From NCBI GenBank assembly GCA_010031985.1, contig RGYP01000089.1:1-7260 (forward strand): 7,260 bases of DNA, in the 5' to 3' direction. Below are positions 1 through 6,216 of the stretch, one piece after another. The notes under the pieces were generated by a model. It was given only the letters and a program-made list of their open reading frames with translations, was not told the origin of the DNA and did no database searches. Made by a program: the position numbers and the translations under genes. The stretch comes from Gammaproteobacteria bacterium (GTDB taxonomy: Bacteria > Pseudomonadota > Gammaproteobacteria > Steroidobacterales > Steroidobacteraceae). Positions within the stretch are counted from its first letter, which is position 1, and each line of letters begins with the position of its first letter.

Positions 1-242
1 GCCGCCGCTTCCTTCTTGCCGGCCTTGATCTGCGAGATGCCGAGGTTCAGCTTCGCTTCTTCGGGATTGCGCGCGTTGCCCTTGGCAAGTCCGCGCTCAA
101 AGGCCGCGATCGCCTTGTCGTAATCGCCGTAGCTCATGAAAGCGGTGGCGATGCGCACGTCGACCTCGCCGTTCTTCTTGCCCGCTGCTTCGCCGTCCTG
201 TTTGAGCAGCGTCGGCTTGTCGGCGGCGGCGACGCTTGCGAG
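1..242 (-). pseudogene. C-terminal part of a TPR-repeat protein, probably truncated or frameshifted, running off the left edge
   Basis: The minus-strand frame whose codons end at position 3 reads LASVAAADKPTLLKQ, then a helical repeat containing FMSYGDYDKAIAAFERGLAKG, NPEEAKLNLGISQ and AGKKEAA at the window edge. The spacing of Gly/Tyr/Ala in SYGDYDKAIAAFERGL is that of a tetratricopeptide repeat, a protein-interaction module. Upstream of about 242 the frame stays open into the neighbouring gene, but the predicted residues become Arg-rich and unlike a real protein, and there is no start codon with a ribosome-binding site. The only in-frame ATG is inside the TPR helix at about 138. A different frame just upstream reads GFIALYA, which could be the lost continuation, so a frameshift or N-terminal deletion is likely. 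The gene continues beyond position 1, so its end cannot be judged. The TPR call is fairly secure; the pseudogene call is inference. Confidence 0.55.
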
Positions 243-316
243 CGTACAGGGCGATGAAACCCTGAAGCGGCTCGCGCGTCTCTGGTCGCAGCGCGCACGC
301 TGATCGGCGCGACGCG

Positions 317-340
317 CGCGCCGGGCCTCAACCCGGCGCG
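317..340 (-). terminator. GC-rich hairpin enclosing the stop codon of the membrane-protein gene
   Basis: The arms CGCGCCGGG (317-325) and CCCGGCGCG (332-340) are perfect 9-bp inverted repeats around a 6-nt loop. The TGA stop of the membrane-protein gene (328-330 on the plus strand) lies inside that loop. The hairpin is at the 3' end of a long leftward operon, so it may stabilise or end that transcript. No U-run follows on the minus strand, so it does not fit a classical intrinsic terminator; it could act as an mRNA 3' stabiliser or with Rho. Confidence 0.5.
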
Positions 341-1206
341 TCGCGATCGACGATGCGTCGCGCGGGGCTCAGGATCGCGAGCGCGATCACCAACACCAAG
401 GCGCCCGTCACCAGCGAAAGCTCGAGCGCATACTGCTGCGGCTTAACCCAGATCTCATCGAGATGCCCCCACTTCTCGAGGATCTCGTTGACGTTCCAGG
501 CGATGATCGCGGTCGGGATCGCATAGCGCAGGGCGGGAGCCATGCGCTGAAACCACCACAAACGCTGTCCGAGATACAACGCCCACACGCCGAATCCGAT
601 GCACGAGGCAAAGGTGACCCAGTGATCGGTGCCGAGGATGTCCGGGTTGTAGATCGTCAGCAAATAGATATAGAAAAACCACGTGACGTAGATCGTTTCC
701 ATGCAGACGATCGAAGCCAGATCTCGCGATTGCGCGGACGACTTTTCGCCAACCTTCAGGCCGAGTCGGCGATGCAGCCACATGAAGGCGTTGCAGCGGG
801 TCTCGCGATTGAAAAAGAAGAACACCAGCGTGGCGAACATCACGCCGACCGAGGACAGCATCACCCGATACTCGGGCAGGGTGACTTTGGCGCCCCAGGC
901 GGCGGGCGCCACCTGCAGATCGCGCGCCACCCACACGAAACTGAACTCGACCCATGACAACCAGATGAGACTGCCGCCCGCAAAGCCGAGCAGCGTCGCG
1001 GCATTCTCCGATTTGTTGCGCCCGACCCAGGTCATCACGACGCCAATCACGCCGATGATGAACGCTGCGAGCAGGTCGCGGCCCGGAAACCAGCTGTGCT
1101 GCATCTGGTGCATGACGAAATGTCCCATGCCTTGCCAGAAGTAGACGATGAACACCGCCAAGATCGCGGGCAGCGGTGCCTGATAGTATTTTTTGAAGTT
1201 GCTCAT
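328..1206 (-). CDS. Uncharacterised polytopic inner-membrane protein (292 aa, about 8 TM segments)
   Basis: I do not recognise the family. Hydrophobic stretches at about residues 11-27, 43-61, 70-93, 113-132, 163-187, 194-212, 223-243 and 257-280 suggest eight transmembrane helices. There is no separate signal peptide. The end of the first helix and the loop after it carry three histidines spaced by four (H29, H33, H37). Acidic residues fall within or next to other membrane segments (E87, E170, E241, E244), and there is an aromatic-rich C-terminal loop with W246 and H248. Such polar residues can bind metal or haem or conduct protons, but no known cofactor motif is complete. The ATG is preceded by GGGGAGAG at suitable spacing, which supports this start. 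It is the last gene of the leftward operon, 41 nt after small protein B. A transport, membrane-sensing or membrane-enzyme role is possible; none is demonstrated. Confidence 0.85.
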   Translation of the reverse strand: MSNFKKYYQAPLPAILAVFIVYFWQGMGHFVMHQMQHSWFPGRDLLAAFIIGVIGVVMTWVGRNKSENAATLLGFAGGSLIWLSWVEFSFVWVARDLQVAPAAWGAKVTLPEYRVMLSSVGVMFATLVFFFFNRETRCNAFMWLHRRLGLKVGEKSSAQSRDLASIVCMETIYVTWFFYIYLLTIYNPDILGTDHWVTFASCIGFGVWALYLGQRLWWFQRMAPALRYAIPTAIIAWNVNEILEKWGHLDEIWVKPQQYALELSLVTGALVLVIALAILSPARRIVDRDAPG

Positions 1207-1247
1207 TTCGCTCTCCCCGTCATCGTTTCTTCATTCAGGCGAGGCGG

Positions 1248-1685
1248 TCAGGACTCGACCGCAGCCACGACTTCTTCTTCGGATTTCGGCATACCGCGCC
1301 CGGCGATTTCTTCGAGCTCGGCGTGCATCGCGCGCATCATCCGATCGACGTAGCGGCCGCGCGCCGCCACTCGCTCGGCCTCGGCCTCGGCGTCGGGCTT
1401 CCAACCCTCGATCTCGGCTTTGCGCAGCAGTTTCTTCGAGGCGAGCAGGCGCTCGACGGTATCGAGCCGATCGCGCGTTACCGACAACTCTTCCATCAGC
1501 GTCAAGGTCATCCACAACAATTTGTCGATGGCAGGGTCGCTGAAATACTGCGGTTTTTTACCTTTGGCGACGCGGGCGAGGCGAACCGGCTCCGAACGCA
1601 CTGGCGTACGATGCACCGAGGCTCGACGCGTCGGTGCAACGACGGCGCGGCCGACGCGTTTGGACTTGTTCTTCGGTTTGGACAT
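1248..1685 (-). CDS. Small uncharacterised protein B (145 aa), paralogue of small protein A
   Basis: The protein has a strongly basic, low-complexity tail of about 38 residues (Lys/Arg/Pro/Ser). A conserved core follows, starting VAKGKKPQYFSDPAIDKLL, then a helical section with EELSVTRDRLDTVERLL and a charged C-terminal helix rich in Glu, Ala and Arg, probably a coiled coil. Residues 39-81 align without gaps to residues 7-49 of protein A (2965-3312) with 23 of 43 identical by hand count, so the two are clearly related. There is no catalytic motif, signal peptide or membrane segment; it is probably cytosolic. The ATG starts 6 nt after the methyltransferase stop, and the GAGG ribosome-binding site overlaps that stop codon, implying coupled translation. 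Possible roles are an accessory or oligomerisation subunit, or nucleic-acid contact through the basic tail; these are guesses. As far as I recall, similar 'PQYFxDPAxDKLL' proteins occur in other proteobacteria as hypothetical proteins. Confidence 0.85.
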   Translation of the reverse strand: MSKPKNKSKRVGRAVVAPTRRASVHRTPVRSEPVRLARVAKGKKPQYFSDPAIDKLLWMTLTLMEELSVTRDRLDTVERLLASKKLLRKAEIEGWKPDAEAEAERVAARGRYVDRMMRAMHAELEEIAGRGMPKSEEEVVAAVES

Positions 1686-1691
1686 GGGGCC

Positions 1692-2861
1692 TCAGCGCTG
1701 TGCCGCGAGAATTTTCCAGAAAAAATGTTCGGTGTAGTTCATCTGCGCGACGTCGAGTTTGGGAACGAATTCGTCGACGAGCACATCGCCCGCCGGGAAG
1801 CCGCCTTTCATCGCCTCGGCCTTGAGGTCGATTCCCGTCATGTAGCGGGCGAAGGTTTCATTGTTGTTGTAGCTCTCCCAGTTGTGCATGAACTTTTCGA
1901 TGACGGTTCGACCGCGCGGGATTTCGAGATGCAGCATCATCCCACCGGGCGCGAGTAGCCTGCGGCACTCGCCGAGAATTCGCGGCAGCGCGGACTTCGA
2001 GGTTTCGTGCAACACGATGTGCGAAACGATGAGATCGAAACTGCCCGGGGCAAAGTCGGTCGACTCGGCGTTCTGTTGGCTGAAGTCGATCGCTACGCCG
2101 AGCGCTTCGGCACGGGCATGCGCGTAGCGCAGCACCGGCGCACCGACGTCGATGCCGTGCACACGGGCTTGCGGAAACGCGCGCGCCCAAACCACAGTGC
2201 TGTTGCCGATCGCGCAGCCGACATCGAGGATTCGCTTCGGCTTGCGATCGGGGTGTTTCTCGCGCAAGTAGGCGAGCAGGGTATCGCCCATCAGGTTGTT
2301 CTCGGGCCCGAGCGCACCGCCCATGTAGAGGTTGATGCCTTTGTCGTAGACCACGCCCGCACTGACGTCGTCGGTCGTGAAGTCGGTGTGGTAGCCACCG
2401 GGCTGCAGATGAATGTCGGCGGCGCGGTGATACCGCGGGATCTCGAGTGCCGGGTTCAGCCGCAGGCTGCCGCGGCGGCGGCCATTACGCGCCTTGAGCT
2501 TTGCACCCGCGATCTTTCCCGACGCGGCAATTTTCTTTGAGCGCTCGAGCAGCTCGGGTAGCTCGCGCTCGGTGGGATCGATCACCGACTCCCAGAGCAA
2601 CTCTTGGCTGCGGCGCTGCATGGCGCTCCAGAACTGGTAGAACGAGTCCTGCGTCATGAATTTGCGGATCTCGTCCTGATCGAGGGGTGCACGACCATGG
2701 CGCGCCCGAAACGCCGGCTCGACGCGCGATTCGTAAACCGTGTACGCGCCCGGCATCAGACGACCCGAGAGATGGGCGCGCAGGGCGCCGACGAAGTCCT
2801 GACGAGCCTGCTCGTCGAGCAGGGTCGAGGGTTGCATGGCATGGGCCTTGAAAGCCGGCAT
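1692..2861 (-). CDS. Class I SAM-dependent methyltransferase with long N-terminal region (389 aa)
   Basis: The C-terminal half is a Rossmann-fold methyltransferase. Motif I is RILDVGCAIGNST (residues 210-222), the acidic residue for the SAM ribose is D238 in HGIDVG, motif IV is FDLIVSHIVLHE (275-286), and LLAPGGMM (303-310) is the usual post-motif turn. About 200 residues precede motif I, including a helical, charged section (residues 11-110) and a basic patch near 121-133. This N-terminal part is not a domain I recognise and may set substrate specificity. The acceptor substrate cannot be deduced. The frame is open further upstream, but I chose the ATG at 2861 because GGGGA lies 7 nt before it and convincing protein-like sequence begins there; an ATG eight codons later is the alternative. 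It lies 103 nt after protein A and 6 nt before protein B, within the leftward operon. The family assignment is firm; the reaction is unknown. Confidence 0.9.
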   Translation of the reverse strand: MPAFKAHAMQPSTLLDEQARQDFVGALRAHLSGRLMPGAYTVYESRVEPAFRARHGRAPLDQDEIRKFMTQDSFYQFWSAMQRRSQELLWESVIDPTERELPELLERSKKIAASGKIAGAKLKARNGRRRGSLRLNPALEIPRYHRAADIHLQPGGYHTDFTTDDVSAGVVYDKGINLYMGGALGPENNLMGDTLLAYLREKHPDRKPKRILDVGCAIGNSTVVWARAFPQARVHGIDVGAPVLRYAHARAEALGVAIDFSQQNAESTDFAPGSFDLIVSHIVLHETSKSALPRILGECRRLLAPGGMMLHLEIPRGRTVIEKFMHNWESYNNNETFARYMTGIDLKAEAMKGGFPAGDVLVDEFVPKLDVAQMNYTEHFFWKILAAQR

Positions 2862-2964
2862 GGCGAATTCCCCGAAGCGCGGGTCCAAAGTGGACGCCGG
2901 CTTCGATCCTACCGACTGCGTGGAGCGGCGCCTGTGGACTTGGCGCGCGGCGTCCGAAAGGTGG
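2862..2964 (-). other. 103-bp gap between small protein A and the methyltransferase, with short inverted repeats
   Basis: This is the longest non-coding gap inside the leftward operon. It holds a 5-bp palindrome GTCCA-AAG-TGGAC (2883-2895), a second copy of GTGGAC near 2934, and distant 8-bp inverted arms GGACGCCG (2892-2899) and CGGCGTCC (2948-2955). A TAGGAT hexamer on the minus strand could be a weak -10 box, but no matching -35 is evident. An internal promoter or processing site is possible, and so is chance in GC-rich DNA. Confidence 0.25.
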
Positions 2965-3312
2965 TTAGCGGGGCGGCGTGCCGGGCGGCAGATCGCCGTC
3001 GGAACGCGCGGCGTCGGCGGCCGCGATGTGCGCTTCGCGAAAATCGCGGAACGGTCGCACGAGGCGCTCGGCGAGTTCGGCGCGTTTGGCGGCGCGCTCC
3101 GGGTTTTGTTGCTCCTCGAGCGCGACCTGCTCGACCAGTTCGCGAGACACCCCGGCGTGCCGCTCGAGGGTACGCTCGAGCACCGCAATGCGATCAAAGG
3201 CCACGGAGAGTTCCGTGGCGAGCGTGACGTAGGCCGCGTAGAGCTGATCGAGGGCAGGGTCGTCGAACACCTGCGGTCGATGACCCTTGGCGACCTTGGG
3301 CGGCGCTTTCAC
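2965..3312 (-). CDS. Small uncharacterised protein A (115 aa), paralogue of small protein B
   Basis: The start is GTG at 3312, overlapping the VOC stop codon in a GTGA arrangement, with GAGGGAG just upstream as ribosome-binding site. The frame can be read further upstream, but that stretch is an Arg-rich shadow of the VOC gene, so I rejected the longer version. The protein begins VKAPPKVAKGHRPQVFDDPALDQL, followed by TELSVAFDRIAVLERTL and a helical, charge-rich second half, then ends in a Pro/Gly-rich tail. Residues 7-49 match residues 39-81 of protein B at 23 of 43 positions; the second halves have diverged. A lacks B's long basic tail. There is no signal peptide or membrane segment, and no known catalytic motif. 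The overlap implies translational coupling to the VOC protein, so a stoichiometric partner or stabilising subunit is a reasonable but untested idea. Function unknown. Confidence 0.82.
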   Translation of the reverse strand: MKAPPKVAKGHRPQVFDDPALDQLYAAYVTLATELSVAFDRIAVLERTLERHAGVSRELVEQVALEEQQNPERAAKRAELAERLVRPFRDFREAHIAAADAARSDGDLPPGTPPR

Positions 3313-4202
3313 GCCGCTCCCTCGATGAGTTCGATGAGCTCGCCTGCGGCGCCTACGCACACGGCGGCGCGTCGACCGTGGTAGGGCGCCTGAGGCAGCA
3401 CGCGCGGCGGCGCGAGCCATTGCAGAGCGCTCGGCAACTGCTTGACGATGAACGACACCATCGAGATGGCGGGCGGCAACTCGCCATCACGCGCGATACG
3501 CGGCAGCGTTGCGGCCGGCATCTTGTCGGCCTCGATGTAACTCTGTCCTTGCAGCGCGAGGGCGGCGAGGTCGTGCTTGGTGTCGGACGGCAGCCCCTGC
3601 GCGTTGGAGAGCACCGAGATGACGGCGGGGATCACCGGCGCCTTGCCGACGTTGAAATGCCTCGAGTAGAAATCGTTGATCGATTCGACCGATTCGCCAC
3701 CAAGAATGACGATGAAAACCCGATCGACGTAGTGCTTCGCGTCGGGTGTGTCGAATTCCGGAAGCTTTTCTTTGAATGACGTGAGATAAATCGATTCTTT
3801 GGCAGGACCGAGCGCCTGCATCGCACGAATCTTGTCCGAGAACGACAGGTCGGCCGGCGGTCCGATGATTTTGAACGGCGAGCCTTCGAGCCGTGCCGCG
3901 ATGCCGTCGGTGTCTTGCACCATGAGCTCGGCAGCGTTCCATCCCATGTGCTTGAAAGCGACGTAGTCGGGGGCGGGCTTGCTGTCGACGAAACGGATGA
4001 AGGTATGGCCTTCACCCTCGGGCAGCATCAACGCATAGCGCCGGCCGCTCAGGCCGGGCAGCCCCCAGAGCTCGGCCTGCGCCGCGCTCAAACGACCGTG
4101 ATCGACGAGCTCGTAGCCGAGATAGAGGTGGTAGGTGTCGATCATGTACTGCAGGTCGGGAGCAGCAATGGTGACGCAGGAAATCGGTCCGATGGCGGGC
4201 AT
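3309..4202 (-). CDS. VOC (glyoxalase/bleomycin-resistance/dioxygenase fold) family protein (297 aa)
   Basis: The N-terminus (GPISCVTIAAPDLQYMIDTYHLYLGYELV, residues 5-33) is a typical first strand-helix unit of the vicinal-oxygen-chelate fold. The protein is long enough for two paired modules: roughly residues 1-145 and 158-297. The second begins RVFIVILGGESVESINDFYSRHF, and the protein closes with AAVCVGAAGELIELIE, where the final Glu is at the usual metal-ligand position of VOC proteins. H25, H35, H66 and H85 lie in the first module, but I cannot assign a complete metal site. Family members include lyases, isomerases, extradiol dioxygenases and binding proteins, so the reaction is open. The ATG starts 2 nt after the amidohydrolase stop, and the 3' end overlaps small protein A by 4 nt, marking it as an integral operon member. 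Probably cytosolic. Confidence 0.85.
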   Translation of the reverse strand: MPAIGPISCVTIAAPDLQYMIDTYHLYLGYELVDHGRLSAAQAELWGLPGLSGRRYALMLPEGEGHTFIRFVDSKPAPDYVAFKHMGWNAAELMVQDTDGIAARLEGSPFKIIGPPADLSFSDKIRAMQALGPAKESIYLTSFKEKLPEFDTPDAKHYVDRVFIVILGGESVESINDFYSRHFNVGKAPVIPAVISVLSNAQGLPSDTKHDLAALALQGQSYIEADKMPAATLPRIARDGELPPAISMVSFIVKQLPSALQWLAPPRVLPQAPYHGRRAAVCVGAAGELIELIEGAA

Positions 4203-4204
4203 GG

Positions 4205-4864
4205 TCAGTTCCGGCTGGGTGAGTCTTGACTGGGTAAATCTTTGAGGTAGACGAGCACGTCGGCGAGCGCGGCGACCTCGGCGTACTTGGCCTGCAGATC
4301 GAAGAGGTTGGCCTCGTGAGGTCCGGCGGCGCGATCACCCACGGCCTCGCGCACCACGACCGGCACGAATCCATGCTGACAACAGTCGACGGCACTCGCA
4401 CGCACGCAGCCACTCGTCGAGAGCCCGGCGATCAGCACCGTATCGACGCCGAGCGCGGTCAGAGTCGAGGCGAGCGAGGTGGCGAAGAAAGCACTCGCAT
4501 ACTGCTTGGAAATCACGGTTTCGCCTGCGACCGGCTCTAGCCCCTCGGCGAACGCCGCGAGTTCGGGGTGCGCACCCGCCTCGAAGCAACGCAGCGCCGG
4601 AACTTTGCGGAAGAACACGCCGCCATCGCGGCCTCCTGGCTGATACACCACGTTCGTATGAATGACGGGGATGGCCGCTGCGCGCGCTGCGCGCAGCAGT
4701 GTTTCGCAGTCGGCGCGTGCTTGTTCGACCCCCGCGTACAGCGGTGAATCTTTGACGAGATACGCGCGGACGAAGTCGATCACGAGCAGGGCGGGACGGC
4801 GCCCTGGCGCGAGACTCTTGCCGAAGCCGCCGCGCGCATAGTTGGCCTGAAGTGACTCGTTCAC
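4205..4864 (-). CDS. Isochorismatase-superfamily cysteine hydrolase, N-carbamoylsarcosine amidase-like (219 aa)
   Basis: The cysteine-hydrolase triad is visible: D30 in ALLVIDFVRAY, K120 in VISKQYASAFFATSL and C153 in GLSTSGCVRASAVDC, with the GLSTSG turn before the cysteine. The triad spacing, the SAFF element after Lys and the ending REAVGDRAAGPHEANLFDLQAKYAEV match the N-carbamoylsarcosine amidase-like branch better than true isochorismatases or nicotinamidases. Enzymes of this branch hydrolyse carbamoyl or amide C-N bonds in the cytosol; the substrate here is unknown. The start is GTG at 4864 (MNESLQANYARGGFGK), 10 nt after the CoA-transferase stop; the ribosome-binding site is weak (GAGCG), so coupling to the upstream gene is likely. 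A longer in-frame reading into the CoA-transferase gene was rejected as a Ser/Arg-rich shadow. Length is normal for the family. Confidence 0.88.
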   Translation of the reverse strand: MNESLQANYARGGFGKSLAPGRRPALLVIDFVRAYLVKDSPLYAGVEQARADCETLLRAARAAAIPVIHTNVVYQPGGRDGGVFFRKVPALRCFEAGAHPELAAFAEGLEPVAGETVISKQYASAFFATSLASTLTALGVDTVLIAGLSTSGCVRASAVDCCQHGFVPVVVREAVGDRAAGPHEANLFDLQAKYAEVAALADVLVYLKDLPSQDSPSRN

Positions 4865-4874
4865 GGTGCCGCGC

Positions 4875-6089
4875 TCAGATGACCTTGCCCGAACGCAAGG
4901 CCGCAATGCGCTCGGCACCGTAGCCGAGGAGCTTCGCGTAGACCTCGTCGTTGTGCTGACCGAGCTCGGTTGGGGCCGCACTGTGCACCCCGCCCGGGGT
5001 TTCCGAGAACTTGGGTACGGTGTTCTGCATGCGCAGGTCGCCGAAGTAAGGGTGCTTGGTGGTGATGATCGCCTCGCGCGATTTGAAGTGCGGATCTTCA
5101 AGCATCTCGGGCGCCCGGTAGATCTGGCCGGCGGGGACGCCGAATTGGTCCATCAGCTCGAGCACCTGCTTGGTGGGCATGGTCTGCGTCCAGGCCTCGA
5201 TCAGGCCATCGAGCAACTTTTGGTTGCTGCCGCGCGCCTGGTGATTGACGAAGCGCGCATCAGTCGGCCAGGTCGGCTGCTGCATCGCCTCGCAGAGGCG
5301 GCCGAACACGGTGTCTTGGTTGGCGGCAATCAGCACGAGACCGTCGCTCGTCTTGTAGACGTTGGAGGGCGCGACGTTCGGCAGGATCGCCCCGGTGCGC
5401 TCGCGGATGTAGCCCGTCTTGTCGTACTCGGTGATCAGCGATTCCATCATTGCGAGCACGGCCTCGTAGAGGGCGGAGTCGACCACCTGCCCACGTCCGG
5501 TCTTTTCCCGATAGTGCAGGGCGCCAAGGGCGCCGAGACAGGCGAAGGTGGCGGCGAGCTCGTCGCCGATGCTGATGCCCATGCGCGAGGGCGGGGTGGA
5601 CGGGTCACCGCAGACGTAACGTAGACCACCCATGGCTTCACCGATCGCACCGAAGCCCGCGCGGTGCGAATAGGGGCCGGTCTGCCCGTAACCCGAGACA
5701 CGGATCATGATCAGCCGCGGGTTGATCTTCGAGAGCTCCTCGTAGCCGCAGTTCCACTTTTCCATGGTGCCAGGACGGAAGTTCTCAAGTACGAAGTCAG
5801 CTTTCGCGACTAACTCTTTGAAAAGACTCTGGCCTTGCTCCTGTCTCATGTCGATAGTGATCGCTTTTTTGTTGCGCGCCACCACCGGCCACCAGAGCGA
5901 GGGCTCGCCGGCCTTCTGGCGTCCCCAGACCCGCAGCGGGTCGCCTTGTCCGGGCGGCTCGATCTTGATGACCTCGGCGCCCATGTCACCGAGCAACTGC
6001 CCGCAAAACGGCCCGGCGAGCAGGGTCCCGAGTTCGAGTACGCGCAGATCGGAAAGCGGACCACGCTTGAAGTTCGGATCGACAGACAT
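4875..6089 (-). CDS. CaiB/BaiF (class III) CoA-transferase (404 aa)
   Basis: The N-terminus SDLRVLELGTLLAGPFCGQLLGDMGAEVIKIEPP (13-46) is the family's hallmark CoA-binding start. LENFRPGTMEKW (101-112), IRVSGYGQTGPY (129-140) and GAIGEAMGGLRYVCGDP (147-162) follow. The expected catalytic aspartate, which forms mixed anhydride and thioester intermediates, is D176 in RMGISIGDELAATF. Length is typical for the family. These enzymes move CoA between carboxylic acids by a ping-pong or ternary mechanism; donors are often succinyl-CoA or acetyl-CoA. The closest functional idea from context is a SUGCT-like succinyl-CoA transferase, because an HMG-CoA-lyase-family gene is divergent to it, but family relatives also handle formate, oxalate, carnitine, mesaconate and racemisation. 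The ATG has GAGGTC seven nucleotides upstream. It is the first gene of the leftward operon, behind the promoter at 6137-6165. Confidence 0.93.
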   Translation of the reverse strand: MSVDPNFKRGPLSDLRVLELGTLLAGPFCGQLLGDMGAEVIKIEPPGQGDPLRVWGRQKAGEPSLWWPVVARNKKAITIDMRQEQGQSLFKELVAKADFVLENFRPGTMEKWNCGYEELSKINPRLIMIRVSGYGQTGPYSHRAGFGAIGEAMGGLRYVCGDPSTPPSRMGISIGDELAATFACLGALGALHYREKTGRGQVVDSALYEAVLAMMESLITEYDKTGYIRERTGAILPNVAPSNVYKTSDGLVLIAANQDTVFGRLCEAMQQPTWPTDARFVNHQARGSNQKLLDGLIEAWTQTMPTKQVLELMDQFGVPAGQIYRAPEMLEDPHFKSREAIITTKHPYFGDLRMQNTVPKFSETPGGVHSAAPTELGQHNDEVYAKLLGYGAERIAALRSGKVI

Positions 6090-6136
6090 GCGAAGACCTC
6101 GATGACAGTGAGTTCAGGACTTTACAACGCGCCGAC

Positions 6137-6165
6137 CTTGTACCGGCGGCAGGATCAGCGGTCAA
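6137..6165 (-). promoter_or_regulatory. Candidate sigma-70 promoter for the leftward operon
   Basis: On the minus strand, TTGACC (6165-6160, 5 of 6 to TTGACA) is followed by an exact 17-nt spacer and TACAAG (6142-6137, 4 of 6 to TATAAT). Initiation near 6130 would give a leader of about 40 nt before the CoA-transferase ATG. It lies in the only sizeable divergent gap, where a promoter is expected. The -10 is weak, so an activator may be needed. Confidence 0.5.
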
Positions 6166-6177
6166 GGATGGCTCCGC

Positions 6178-6186
6178 TGCTAGAAT
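6178..6186 (+). promoter_or_regulatory. Candidate extended -10 element for the HMG-CoA lyase-family gene
   Basis: TGCTAGAAT fits an extended -10 (TGN plus TAGAAT, 5 of 6 to TATAAT). No good -35 is present at 16-18 nt upstream, which is common for extended -10 promoters. Transcription would begin near 6193, leaving about 24 nt before the ATG at 6217. The element lies about 13 bp from the -35 of the opposite promoter, so the two could compete for polymerase or share a regulator. Confidence 0.4.
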
Positions 6187-6216
6187 CCGAACGGTCCACA
6201 ATTCATGGAGATCACC

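Noticed and set aside
134..331. 65-codon minus-strand reading starting at a TTG at 331
   Set aside because: Arg/Ser/Pro-rich, no ribosome-binding site, and it overlaps the better TPR frame.
463..957. Open plus-strand reading of 164 codons opposite the membrane-protein gene
   Set aside because: It is antisense to a gene with clear transmembrane pattern and ribosome-binding site, its composition is His/Asp/Arg-rich, and it has no domain; a shadow frame caused by high GC.
2862..3197. N-terminal extension of the methyltransferase to an upstream start at 3197
   Set aside because: The extra 112 residues are Ser/Arg/Pro-rich, overlap small protein A in another frame, and the ATG at 2861 has its own ribosome-binding site.
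4677..4701. GC palindromic repeat around GCTGCGCGCAGC
   Set aside because: It lies inside the amidohydrolase coding sequence and encodes an Ala/Arg-rich helix (LLRAARAAA); codon bias explains it.
4865..5101. N-terminal extension of the amidohydrolase to 5101
   Set aside because: The extra residues are a Ser/Arg/Thr-rich shadow of the CoA-transferase 3' end; the domain starts just after the GTG at 4864.
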